A DNA stretch of 64,000 nt from Haliscomenobacter sp. (GCA_016707205.1 JADJHZ010000005.1:62001-126000); one strand, 5' to 3'; shown: positions 37,425-46,900, counted from the first letter of the stretch. Notes: a model not told the origin generated them from the sequence alone. Numbers and translations are program-made.

Positions 37425-39110
37425 CTACAAGATCCAAAAGGCCCGCTCCGCCAAATCGCTCCGCCTGACGACCAGTTCCTGCAGCGTGTTGTATTGGCTT
37501 CTGGTCTCGCTTACCATGTCTGCGAGGCCGAACAACGTGGCGAATCCCTCAAAAAAGCGGAACCGGAAATCGGATTGCGCCTGAAACGTCGCGCTGAAGT
37601 AAGGCGAGTCCCGGTATTGCTCCATCAGAGTAGGCAAAATTTGGAAATACACGCCTGAGTAATAGGTATCGCTTTGGGGGGTATCGCCCTGGCGGAGCAG
37701 TTCATACAGGATCATCGCCCAACCAGCCTGACCGGTATACCTCTCGCCAAAAGACCATCTTTCGGTATACCCCCAATTATATTCCTGGGTGTAGGTTTTG
37801 AGCAATTCGCGGTAAAAAAGGGCCTGGGGCTCTTGCAATATCTGAAGGCCCTTCTTGGTAAGACTGATCTTTCCGTTGCGCTTCAGGGTCCATTTCGCGA
37901 TGATGCAAAGGTTTTGGGCGATGACCAGTTCGCGAAAATCCTCCTCCCTCAGCAATTTCATCGAGCCATCATCTACAAATTTATTAGGAAATAAACGCAG
38001 GCCGTACAGTTTTTGAACCAGGGCGCGGGGCAGGTTCCCTTTCTGGGTCAGTTTCAATGGCTGTTCATTATGAATGGCGGCAAGCACTTCGCGGGCGAGT
38101 TGCACAAAGAGGATCTGTGCGACATCCTCATCTTTCAGGTCGGGACGAAATTGCAGCGGACTGACTGGGGAAAACGGATCGCTGAGCAAGAGCGAGAGGC
38201 TTTCCCGGGATAATTTGACCAAAGGCTGGGCCTTGCCGCGTTTTTTTTGCTCCCATGGAGATGCTTTCAGCCACTCCAGCGCACCCGGGATTTCCCGCCA
38301 CAACTGCCAGGCTTCATCGGCGTATATTATGGCCTCCTCAGGGCTATGCAGCGCATAACTGTCCGGAAGGGAGGACGGCGGCGCATCGTGGAGGAGAAGG
38401 GGGATGACGTAGGAATTGTTTGCTGCAGCGTTCTTTAAATATTCGTTGGCCTCAGCGCTGGCGCCCTCCTTCATGAAATGGACCAACGCGTCGTTAAATA
38501 AATACGGCGTCGTGTCCTCGGGATATTTCTTGCAGTATTTGCTGTAGGATTTCAGGTCGCGCTGACGCAGCAAAGCAGGCAGGAGGCTGTACCGTACGCC
38601 TAGGTTATCGTCCGCGTTCAGGCGGATGATATCCTCCCAAATAACAATGGCGTTCGACACGTTTCCCTCCCCGGCATGGTACTCCGCCAGAGCCTGGAGG
38701 GAGCGCATGTAGGGCCTGGTCTCTGTGATATTCCAGAAGTTACCGATATGTTCCTTCAGGTATTTGCCGCCGAACAAGCGCTTTCCGATTTCCACGGCTT
38801 TTTCGATATATTCAAGGCGCTGCTTTTTCGACTTGATGGAGACAAAAAGGTATTCATAGGCGGGAATGCAATCCGGCCATAATTCGAGCGCTTGTGTGGC
38901 AAGTTTTCGGCCTTTTGCCGGGCTGCTGTCCCAAGCCTCCCCTACGAGGTCGAAGGCCCGGTCTGCATCGGTAAGTTCCTCCTCCGGGATGCCGGGCAAT
39001 GGGCTGCCTGCCAACGTATTCAATAGCTCCTGGAGTTCTTCAAAGGACTGCGGCTGGGCCTGGTCAATGAGCCGTTTCAGCAGGCGGTGGTGGCGGTCTG
39101 GAATAGACAT
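37425..39110 (-). CDS. ST7-like TPR-type protein
   Basis: A 561-residue soluble protein. Residues about 45-280 resemble the ST7-like helical-repeat fold: GEAWDSSPAKGRKLATQALE, a later PYLFNDALVHFMKEG, and YADEAWQLWREIPGALEWL. The C-terminal half (about 290-560) is not recognised; it contains LTKKGLQIL and a YNWGYTERWSFG stretch that could be a winged-helix-like and helical domain. It converges on the sulfatase with a 70 bp gap. Function unknown; the family call is moderate. Confidence 0.55.
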   Translation of the reverse strand: MSIPDRHHRLLKRLIDQAQPQSFEELQELLNTLAGSPLPGIPEEELTDADRAFDLVGEAWDSSPAKGRKLATQALELWPDCIPAYEYLFVSIKSKKQRLEYIEKAVEIGKRLFGGKYLKEHIGNFWNITETRPYMRSLQALAEYHAGEGNVSNAIVIWEDIIRLNADDNLGVRYSLLPALLRQRDLKSYSKYCKKYPEDTTPYLFNDALVHFMKEGASAEANEYLKNAAANNSYVIPLLLHDAPPSSLPDSYALHSPEEAIIYADEAWQLWREIPGALEWLKASPWEQKKRGKAQPLVKLSRESLSLLLSDPFSPVSPLQFRPDLKDEDVAQILFVQLAREVLAAIHNEQPLKLTQKGNLPRALVQKLYGLRLFPNKFVDDGSMKLLREEDFRELVIAQNLCIIAKWTLKRNGKISLTKKGLQILQEPQALFYRELLKTYTQEYNWGYTERWSFGERYTGQAGWAMILYELLRQGDTPQSDTYYSGVYFQILPTLMEQYRDSPYFSATFQAQSDFRFRFFEGFATLFGLADMVSETRSQYNTLQELVVRRSDLAERAFWIL

Positions 39111-39234
39111 AGCAAGGAAGTTTGGATAAAAATAAGGTCTTCCAGGGATTTAGTGGGGCAAATTTTCACCCGCGGTCAGTTTGCGTTTCCTCTGCGGACA
39201 ACAGCTCTTTCGTACCCGCTCAAGATCATCCGGC

Positions 39235-39840
39235 TTACCTTTCATAGATCAGCATTTTTTCCTGTTCGATCCTGTCCCGCACGCTGGGCATCAGGGATGT
39301 TTCTTCCACAAGATCCACCTGCCTTCCTAGCAGCTTTTCCAGATCCTGTTTCATCCCAACAAAGTCCAGAAGGTTCAGCTTATTAGGGCGCATAAACTGC
39401 ACCAAAATATCCAGGTCGCTGTCGTAACTGGCCTGGTTTCGGGCAAAAGAGCCAAATATCCAGGCTTTATCAACGGGCTGCTCCGCCAGGTAGTCTTTGA
39501 TCCGGCGCAATAGCTTCGCCCGCTGCATCGTACGCGTCGTCCCGCTTACCTCCTGCTCTAGCCGGCGTTTTGCCGCCTCCAGGGATTCGAGCGCGTAATC
39601 GCATGCTTTCAGCAGGTAGTACGTCCGTTCACTCTGGTATTTGATGACGAGTTCCCGGTAATCATCCCCCAGCTTTTCGGCCATGCCGCGGATCAAATGC
39701 GCAGGGGCAGGAAGCGCATTGCGCTCCACCTTGCTCAGGGAGGACTGATCATAATTCAGGGCGGCAGCCAGTTCCCGAAGAGATATGCCCTGCTCTACCC
39801 GAAGCCGCCGGATGCGCTCCCCAAAGGTTTCTGAATACAT
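39235..39840 (-). CDS. XRE helix-turn-helix fused to MNT-type nucleotidyltransferase
   Basis: Two-domain protein of 201 residues. Residues 5-65 are an HTH_3/XRE domain (LRVEQGISLRELAAALNY then QSSLSKVERN). After a helical linker, residues 115-200 are a minimal nucleotidyltransferase with KAWIFGSFARNQASYDSDLD, the GS-x10-D-x-D catalytic motif. Stand-alone MNT domains are antitoxins that modify HepT toxins by AMPylation. Here the enzyme is joined to a DNA-binding domain and no HepT gene is adjacent. A palindromic operator candidate lies 14 bp upstream of the ATG. Confidence 0.8.
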   Translation of the reverse strand: MYSETFGERIRRLRVEQGISLRELAAALNYDQSSLSKVERNALPAPAHLIRGMAEKLGDDYRELVIKYQSERTYYLLKACDYALESLEAAKRRLEQEVSGTTRTMQRAKLLRRIKDYLAEQPVDKAWIFGSFARNQASYDSDLDILVQFMRPNKLNLLDFVGMKQDLEKLLGRQVDLVEETSLMPSVRDRIEQEKMLIYER

Positions 39841-39853
39841 TTTGGAATTTTTT

Positions 39854-39875
39854 TTCTGGAATTATTTTTCCAGAA
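39854..39875 (-). promoter_or_regulatory. palindromic operator candidate of the XRE-MNT gene
   Basis: TTCTGGAA-TTATTT-TTCCAGAA is a perfect 8-bp inverted repeat 14 bp before the start codon, with a further TTGGAA half-site next to the ATG. An XRE protein often represses its own gene from such a site; binding is inference. Confidence 0.5.
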
Positions 39876-40052
39876 TTAGCGCTTTTCTTGTTGCTGGTCA
39901 AGAGTTGGGCCATCACTTGGGCGGAATTGGCCGTTGGCGAATACGGCCATCCTTGTCGATCACCGTATGCATTCCCTCAAACTTGAAATGTTCGTTGGCA
40001 AAAAGCCACCTTCGAAAAAACAAAACCACCGCATCCGGCGGGGATTTTTTTC

Positions 40053-40113
40053 TATCTGAGCGCTGCGCCCCGCATTTTCGCCGGGCGAAAATGCGGGGCG
40101 CAGCGCTCAGATA
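40053..40113. repeat. 61-bp perfect palindrome
   Basis: Perfect 30-bp arms centred on base 40083, beginning TATCTGAGCGCTGCGCCCCG and ending with its reverse complement. T-rich tracts flank both sides (40046-40051 and about 40119-40126 on the plus strand). It would form a very stable hairpin in RNA or a cruciform in DNA. It may be a strong terminator or a small mobile or dispersed hairpin element. Confidence 0.85.
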
Positions 40114-40188
40114 ATGTGTTTTTTTTCCGGGCGCGGGGTGGAGACCCACGGCCGTGTGTCTCTGCGAGGTGTGGGCATCGCAAAAAGC

Positions 40189-40565
40189 TTACTTACTGTG
40201 ATAAAGTACTACTTCCGGGATAAAATCGAAATCCTTTACGTTATAGGTATGAAGTGGGATTTGATAAACAATCGAGGTAGCTGCAATAATAGCATCAGGA
40301 ATTTGAAGGCCGTGGCTCAAGCGGTAGGATTCGATGAGCTCGATTGCTTTGGCAGATATGGCGCTGTCGAGTTGAACAATATCATAGAAGTTGATGCGCT
40401 TCTTCATTTGCGTCAATTCCTTTTATTGCCCATTCCTTGAAGCAGTTCCATGACCGTGATGGCAGACAGCGCAATATGTTCCAGGCCGATCGCATTCAAT
40501 TGATCAATTGCGTCTTGCCTGCCGTTGAAGGCGCTGATGAAGATATTGGTATCGCACAGCACCAT
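40189..40565 (-). CDS. VapC-like PIN-domain toxin, apparent frameshift
   Basis: The 377 bp span codes for a PIN-domain ribonuclease in two frames. The first starts VLCDTNIFISAFNG, with the first catalytic Asp, and includes ITVMELLQGMGNK with the conserved Glu. Adding one A to the A4 run (T4 at 40421-40424 on the plus strand) continues into ELTQMKKRINFYDIVQLD and PDAIIAATSIVYQIPL followed by NVKDFDFI, with the remaining Asp residues. The repaired length is 125, typical of VapC. It starts three bases after its antitoxin stop. Confidence 0.8.
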
Positions 40566-40568
40566 AGC

Positions 40569-40805
40569 TCAAGCATTCCAGGCGCGTTTCCAATTTGCTG
40601 CTCGGATTGCTTCAATGCTTCTCGGATCATCTTCCCAGAGCCCGAAGAGTGGAGCAGGGTCAATCGTCTTATCCCCTTTTGTGATTGAAGGACCCTTGCT
40701 AACAGGCGCTGTGGTCACCTCAATGCTTTTAATATTCAAGCTTTTCAACAGGAAGATTATTTTTTCCACTTCCAGAATATCCACCGCTTCGATTGTTATA
40801 CGCAT
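40569..40805 (-). CDS. antitoxin of the PIN-domain toxin
   Basis: A 78-residue protein from MRITIEAVDILEVEKIIFLL. Its C-terminus DPAPLFGLWEDDPRSIEAI, followed by a WKR-containing end, is the pattern seen in antitoxins partnering PIN toxins in Bacteroidota and Cyanobacteria; the segment would occupy the toxin active site. The frame is open far upstream, but the ATG at 40805 gives the natural start. It precedes the toxin by three bases, as in a two-gene operon. Confidence 0.75.
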   Translation of the reverse strand: MRITIEAVDILEVEKIIFLLKSLNIKSIEVTTAPVSKGPSITKGDKTIDPAPLFGLWEDDPRSIEAIRAANWKRAWNA

Positions 40806-40866
40806 AGTACTTCGATGTTTGCCATTCAAAATTAAAGGTTTTTCCGGATTTCTGGCGGCTGATTTT

Positions 40867-41175
40867 TCATGTGTTGAGTAATACCAGAGGATCCAGGTCA
40901 TACGGATAAAACACCCGTCGTCCTTCCTCATCCTCCACATACATCCCGGTATTTTCCCAGCCAATGGTATTCCCCAGGATATGCAGCTGGCGGAACGCTT
41001 CATAATCCTTCAACAAGGCAAAGGCAGGGTCGCCCTCCTGCACCTGAAAAACGTCTTCAAAGAGTTTCTGAAAGTCAATTACTCTCGACTCGCCGTTGTT
41101 GAACAGGCAGGATACCCGGTAACCATCCACCTTGTTTATCCTCAATATTCTTGGTACACTCCTTAATCCTTTCAT
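40867..41175 (-). CDS. DUF2442 protein
   Basis: Small protein of 102 residues from MKGLRSVPRILRINKVDGY. The LFNNGESRVIDFQKLFEDVF segment and the final WENTGMYVEDEEGRRVFYPY fit DUF2442. These proteins are often encoded beside DUF4160 proteins in putative toxin-antitoxin pairs, but no DUF4160 gene is seen here. It lies 61 bp upstream of the antitoxin on the same strand. Confidence 0.65.
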   Translation of the reverse strand: MKGLRSVPRILRINKVDGYRVSCLFNNGESRVIDFQKLFEDVFQVQEGDPAFALLKDYEAFRQLHILGNTIGWENTGMYVEDEEGRRVFYPYDLDPLVLLNT

Positions 41176-41250
41176 AATATTAAAGGCGATTCTGCATGGA
41201 AACAAAATAAAACAAGTTGCCTAAATAAGCAACTTGTTTCATCGCCAAAA

Positions 41251-41283
41251 AGGTGGCAGGCACTTCGGAAGTGCCTGCCACCT
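41251..41283. repeat. perfect 16-bp-arm palindrome
   Basis: Arms AGGTGGCAGGCACTTC and GAAGTGCCTGCCACCT flank a single central G. It stands directly next to a heptamer array and resembles the palindrome at 35698-35730 in having GGAAG near the core. Confidence 0.75.
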
Positions 41284-41339
41284 TGCCACCCCGCACCCCG
41301 CGCCCTGCGCCCTGCGCCTTGCGCCCCCTACGCCCTGCC
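41284..41339. repeat. CTGCGCC heptamer array
   Basis: Eight units with a period of seven (TGCCACC, CCGCACC, CCGCGCC, CTGCGCC twice, TTGCGCC, CCCTACG, CCCTGCC). It overlaps the last codons and stop of the methyltransferase remnant at 41328. Confidence 0.75.
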
Positions 41340-41915
41340 CCACCACCCTTCCCTAACCTCCTCGGCTTGCCCCAGGGCGGCCAGGGTTTCCAGGAGGCGC
41401 TGGATGTCTGCTTTGCGTTTGGGGGTGGGTTTGCCTTCGAAGGCCGCGGACAATGCTGCGGCGTCTGCGGGAGCGTCGAGGGGGGGTAGGAGGTCGCGCA
41501 AGGCTGCCGCCTGTGCGGGGAGGGCGCCGGGCCAGGAGCGCTTGCCAGGCGGGGTGGCTTCGGGGGCGGGGAGTTCTTCCCCCAGTTCCAGGAGTTTGCC
41601 CTGGATACCGGATTTTGCCGCGCCGGGCGACTGATACGCGGGCCGCAGCCAGCGGATGTGCCCGGCGGCTTCCTCGGCGGCGCGCCCGGCGTTGAGGCGC
41701 ACGAGACGCTCCAGGATCTCGCCCTCGGGCAGACCGGCGAGCCATCCGTAGGCTTCGGCGACGGCGGCGTCGATAGGGGTAGTCACGGGATGGGAAAAGT
41801 TTGGTTGGAGGCAAAGTAAGGAAAAATGGGGGGATTTTTTGGAGGGATTTACAGCAGGCCATTTCACGAGCTTTCCATCTTTATAGCTCGCGAAATCGAT
41901 CAAAAAAAGGCACAT
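41328..41915 (-). pseudogene. C-terminal remnant of a DNA methyltransferase
   Basis: The open frame is 195 codons. From about residue 46, IDAAVAEAYGWLAGLPEGE, ILERLVRLNAGRAAEEAAGH and IRWLRPAYQ resemble the end of large Eco57I/MmeI-type adenine methyltransferases. The first 43 codons are unlike that family, and no catalytic NPPY or SAM motif is present. It reads as the broken 3' end of a restriction-modification gene left after a deletion with a break near 41786. The base composition is more GC-rich than its neighbours. A GTG at 41786 could still start a small protein. Confidence 0.55.
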
Positions 41916-42329
41916 TTCGCGAGGGAAAGGATAGGCACTGCTTTTTGCAGCAGATCCGCATGCCTGATTTCCACAAAACCGCTCCTGGTATCCGGCCTAT
42001 TATCTGCCTTTGGGCAAGCTATTCCAGCAGCATAAGGTATGGCTCAACAGCCGGTTTTGCCTCAACAAGAGTCAGTTTTCAGAGTCCCCCTTCAGATGCC
42101 CTAGCGAGGCGCGATAGCGCACGCCTACTCCGGAAGTGATCCCTATCACCCCTCCCGATGACGAAAATCATATAAAGATATTTCCCGGGGTACTAAGTTT
42201 AGCCCTTAGAAAAAGTGCCATTCCCGGCTTTAGCGCCAAAACGCAGGATTCAGACGCCCAAGCCGGGTTTTATATGCTTTTTTCGCTCGTGCATTTTACC
42301 CTCTTTCACTTGGATAAACCACGCGTTGT
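41916..42329. other. intergenic region before the redox cluster
   Basis: About 410 bp with no accepted gene. The left edge contains TTTCGCGAG at 41915-41923, and two related words, TTTCACGAGCT (41862-41872) and AGCTCGCGAAA (41885-41895), lie just before it inside the remnant frame; together they form a small inverted set. No clear promoter boxes for the downstream cluster are seen. Confidence 0.4.
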
Positions 42330-43976
42330 ATGCAATCTTCCGAATTCGATCTAACAAAACCCGTCGATCTGTCCGATCACGCGGAAGGCACCGGGGCGCT
42401 CCGGTCGCGGATTCCCGTTTACAAAGATTTTCTTCCGCCTTGCAACCGCTCCTGCCCCTCAGGGGAAAACGTGCAGGCCTGGATGGCTTTCGCCCAATCC
42501 GGGAACTACGAAGCGGCTTTCCAGCAACTGATGGAAGACAACCCCTTCCCGAGTATTAGCGGGCGGGTGTGCGTACACCCCTGCGAAACGGGTTGTAACC
42601 GGACGCATATCGACACCACCGTCAACATCCACGCGGTGGAGCGGTTTATCGGCGATCTCTCCCTCGAGGCTAAATGGCCGGTGCGCTACCAGGCCAAACC
42701 TTCCGGGAAAAAAGTACTCGTCGTGGGCGCAGGCCCTGCCGGGCTTTCCGCAGCCTACCACCTCACCCGCATGGGGCATAAGGTGGAGATCTTCGAGGGC
42801 CGCAGCGCGCCCGGAGGATTGCTCCACTACGGAATCCCCTCCTACCGCCTTCCCGCCGAAATCCGGGACGGAGAGATCAACCGGGTCTTGTCCATGGGCG
42901 TGCGCCTGCACCTCAACCATAAAGTGGACGACGTTCTCCTCGAGAAGGAAAAAGGCCGTTTCGACGCCGTCTTCCTCTCCATTGGGGCTCAAATCAGCAA
43001 GAAGGAACCCATTGCGTATACCAACGCCGTACCGGTATGGGACGCCTTCCAGGTCCTGTACGGCGTGTCGCAAAATCAGCCGCTCCAACTCGGCAGCCGC
43101 GTGATCATTTACGGCGGCGGCAAACTCGCCATGTACCTGTCGCGCGTGATGCGCCGCCTCGGCCTTAATGCCCAGGTGCTGTATAGCGGCGACCAGAAAC
43201 TGATGCCCGCCTACGATTTTGAAGCCGACGACGCCATCGCCGAAGGCATCGAGATCAAACTCCTGCGCGCCATCCGCGAAGTGGAAGAAAACCGCTTCAA
43301 AGTGGAGATCATGCAAATGGAAAAAGGGAAAATCGTCGGTTCCGGCACCTACGAAACCCTGGAAGCCGACTCCCTCATCCTGGCTACCGGCCAGGAAGGC
43401 GACACCTCCTTCCTCCAGGGCATCGATGGCCTCCAGCTTAAAGACGACGGCACGGTAGCCGTCGACGAAGGCCGCGCCACCGGCCACCCCGGCATCTTTG
43501 CCGGCGGCGACGTCGCTGGCGGCGAACGCAGCGTGATCATCGCCCTCGGACAGGGTAAAAAGGCAGCCAAATACATCAACGCCTACCTGAAAAGCGAAAC
43601 ATTCCAAAAGCCGGTTAAAAACGCCACGGCATTTTTCCGTAAAATGCACATGTGGTTCAAAACCGAAGCGCCCCTGCAGGAGCAGTCCAAACTCGCACCC
43701 AGCATCGCCGTGCGCAGCTTCGAAGAAGTGGTCGCCGGATTCAGCGAGAAAGAAGCCCGCTACGAAGCCCAGCGCTGCCTCAGTTGCGGCAACTGCTTCG
43801 AATGCGATGGCTGCTTCGGCGCCTGCCCGGAAGACGCGATCATCAAGCTGGGCCCAGGGAAAGGGTACAAATTCGATTACGACGCCTGCACCGGTTGCGG
43901 CGTGTGTTTCGAGCAATGCCCCTGCTATGCCATTGATATGATTCCTGAACCTGACAAAGCTCCCAACCATGTCTAA
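42330..43976 (+). CDS. GltD-like FAD oxidoreductase with C-terminal ferredoxin domain
   Basis: A 548-residue iron-sulfur flavoprotein. The N-terminal region carries the Fe-S cysteines of GltD-type proteins (CNRSCPSGENVQAW and CVHPCETGC). The FAD-binding motif is GAGPAGLSAAYHL (about 132), and a second nucleotide-binding motif is YGGGKLAMYLSRV (about 265). Residues about 475-540 form a two-cluster ferredoxin domain (CLSCGNCFECDGCFGACPED and CTGCGVCFEQCP). It overlaps the start of nifJ by eight bases, so translation is coupled. A role passing electrons between NAD(P)H and the NifJ/ferredoxin pool is inferred from its domains and position. Confidence 0.85.
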   Translation: MQSSEFDLTKPVDLSDHAEGTGALRSRIPVYKDFLPPCNRSCPSGENVQAWMAFAQSGNYEAAFQQLMEDNPFPSISGRVCVHPCETGCNRTHIDTTVNIHAVERFIGDLSLEAKWPVRYQAKPSGKKVLVVGAGPAGLSAAYHLTRMGHKVEIFEGRSAPGGLLHYGIPSYRLPAEIRDGEINRVLSMGVRLHLNHKVDDVLLEKEKGRFDAVFLSIGAQISKKEPIAYTNAVPVWDAFQVLYGVSQNQPLQLGSRVIIYGGGKLAMYLSRVMRRLGLNAQVLYSGDQKLMPAYDFEADDAIAEGIEIKLLRAIREVEENRFKVEIMQMEKGKIVGSGTYETLEADSLILATGQEGDTSFLQGIDGLQLKDDGTVAVDEGRATGHPGIFAGGDVAGGERSVIIALGQGKKAAKYINAYLKSETFQKPVKNATAFFRKMHMWFKTEAPLQEQSKLAPSIAVRSFEEVVAGFSEKEARYEAQRCLSCGNCFECDGCFGACPEDAIIKLGPGKGYKFDYDACTGCGVCFEQCPCYAIDMIPEPDKAPNHV

Positions 43977-46900
43977 TAAGAAATACGAAATCGCCATGAT
44001 CGATGGCAATGAGGCGACCGCTTACGTCGCCTACCGCGTTAACGAAGTCTGCGCCATCTATCCCATCACGCCATCGTCCAACATGGCGGAGTTTGCCGAC
44101 GAATGGGCGGCAAAAGGCATCAAAAACATCTGGGGAACGGTGCCGGAAGTCATTGAGATGCAAAGCGAAGGCGGCGCAGCCGGAACCGTGCACGGCGCCT
44201 TGCAGACGGGGTCCCTCACCACCACCTTCACCGCCTCCCAGGGACTGATGCTGATGCTTCCCAATATGTACAAAATCGCCGGGGAGCTCACCTCCGCCGT
44301 GTTCCATATCGCTGCGCGCTCTCTGGCCGCTCAGGGGCTTTCCATCTTTGGCGACCACCAGGACGTAATGGCAGCGCGGAGCACCGGATTTGCCATGCTA
44401 AGCTCGGCCAGCGTGCAGGAAGCCCACGACTTCTCCTTGATCTCGCAGTCGGCCACCCTCAAATCCCGGGTGCCATTCCTGCACTTCTTCGACGGCTTCC
44501 GCACCTCCCACGAAGTCAGCAAGGTTCAGATGCTGACCGACGAGGAGATTCGGGCTATGATCCCCGACGACCTGGTCTTCGCTCACCGCAAACGCGGCAT
44601 GAACCCCGACCATCCCTTCATCCGGGGCACTGCCCAAAACCCAGACGTCTACTTCCAGGGCAGGGAAACGGTGAACCCGTTCTACTCCATTACCCCGGAA
44701 CTGGTGGAAGAAACGATGGACCGCTTTTTCGAACTCACCGGCAGGCGATACGAGCTCTTCCAATATTACGGCGCTCCCGATGCCGAGCGGGTCATCATCC
44801 TCATGGGGTCCGGCGGCGAAACCGCTTCCGAAACGGCACTAGCCCTGAACCAAGCCGGCGAAAAAACCGGCGTGATCCAAATCCGCCTGTACCGGCCTTT
44901 CTCGATGGAGCATTTCCTCAAGGCATTGCCCTCTACGGTGAAGTCCATTGCCGTGCTCGACCGCACAAAAGAGCCGGGTGCAACCGGTGAACCGATCTTT
45001 CAGGATGTGATGTCCGCTCTGGTATTATACCTCCAGCGGGGAGTGATCAAGCAAATCCCCCGGCTGATTGGCGGGCGGTATGGTCTTTCCTCCAAGGAGT
45101 TTACGCCAGCTATGGTCAAAGCGATATTTGACGAACTCAAAAAACCAGAACCAAAGGAACAGTTTACCATTGGAATCAACGACGACGTCACCTTTACCAG
45201 TCTGGAATACGATCCGTCGTACACCCTCGACGAATCCAAATGGACCCAGGCCCTCTTCTTCGGTCTTGGCGCCGATGGAACCGTTGGCGCCAACAAGAAC
45301 AGCATCAAGATCATCGGCGAAAATACCAACCTGTACGCCCAGGGCTACTTTGTTTACGATTCCAAGAAATCCGGCGCGCGCACTGTTTCTCACCTGCGCT
45401 TCGGGCCGGAGCCGCTGAGAGCGCCTTACCTCCTTACCCAGGCCAACTTTATCGCCTGCCATCAATTCAACTTCACGGAAAAAGTCGCCATGCTCTCCCA
45501 GGCTAAGCCAGGAGGGACGTTCCTGCTCAACAGCCCTTACGACAAGGACGAGGTATGGGATAAGCTCCCCACTTCGGTACAGAAGGATATTTTGAAGAAA
45601 AAACTCCATTTCTATGTGATTGACGCGACCGCCGTTGCCCGGGAAACCGGGATGGGTAACCGCATCAACACCATCATGCAGACCTGCTTTTTGCGCTTTC
45701 TGGCGTTCTGCCCCGGGAAGAAGCGATTGAGGAGATCAAACACGCGATTGAAAAGACCTATTCCAAGAAAGGTCGCGCCGTTGTCGAGAAAAACTTTATT
45801 GCGGTAGACGCTACTTTGGCGCACCTGTACGAAGTGCAGGTCCCGGGCGAAGTTTCCAGCGATACGGAGATGCCCCTGGTGGTGCCCGCCGAGGCCCCCG
45901 CATTTGTACAAGAAGTTACCGCTATGATGATGGCCGACCTGGGCAACGATCTCCCGGTGAGCAAGATGCCGGTCGACGGCACCTTCCCCAGTGGCACTAC
46001 TAAATGGGAAAAGAGAAATATCAGCGACCAGATCGCCGTTTGGGAACCCGACCTATGCATCCAATGCGGCAACTGCGCTTATGTTTGCCCGCACAGCGTC
46101 ATCCGGGCCAAATTTTTCCACGAAGACCACCTGGAAAAAGCGCCTCAAGGATTCAAATTGGCCCCCATCAACGCCCGCGGCTTCCCGGAAACCAAATACA
46201 CCCTTCAAGTCTATCTGGAAGATTGTACTGGCTGCGAACTTTGCGTACAAGCATGCCCTGCCACCGATCCGCTCGACCGCGCGCGCAAAGCAATCAACAT
46301 GGGCCAGAAAGAAGCTATCCTGGAAACGGAACGTGAAAATATCGCTCATTTTGAGGAAATTCCGTGGAACGACCGCACCCAGGTCAATTTCTCCACCGTG
46401 CATGGGATGCAGTTCCTGGAGCCGCTCTTTGAATTTTCAGGCGCCTGCGCTGGTTGCGGCGAAACGCCTTACCTCAAGCTGCTGACCCAGCTCTTCGGCG
46501 ACCGCCTGCTGGTAGCCAACGCGACCGGGTGCTCTTCCATTTATGGAGGGAACCTGCCCACTACGCCCTGGACAACCAACAAAGAGGGCCGGGGGCCCAG
46601 TTGGTCGAACTCCCTTTTTGAAGACAACGCCGAGTTCGGCCTCGGGATGCGCATTACCGCCGACAAGCAAATGGCCTATGCCGGCGACCTGCTCCAGCGA
46701 TTGATGCCGCAACTGGGCGAAGACCTCGTCACGAAACTGATGGGTTCGCCGCAACTCGTGGAATCTGAGATCCATCATCAACGCGAACTCGTCGCCGAAC
46801 TGCGCCAGCGACTGGCGACGATCGACAGCTCCGAAGCCCGGCACCTGCTGTCTATTGCCGATCAGCTCGTCCGCCGCAGTGTGTGGCTCGTCGGCGGCGA

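Larger units (their letters stand above)
39841..40188. other. intergenic region with operator candidate and large palindrome
   Basis: About 350 bp between the XRE-MNT gene and the toxin gene. It contains an 8-bp-arm palindrome at 39854-39875 and a 61-bp palindrome at 40053-40113. A 78-codon minus-strand frame (39913-40149) crosses the palindrome and is not accepted as a gene. Confidence 0.5.

Noticed and set aside
39913..40149. 78-codon minus-strand frame ending MHTVIDKDGRIRQRPIPPK
   Set aside because: It runs through the 61-bp palindrome, has no recognisable domain, and only its last third looks protein-like. It could be the end of a decayed gene, but support is too weak.
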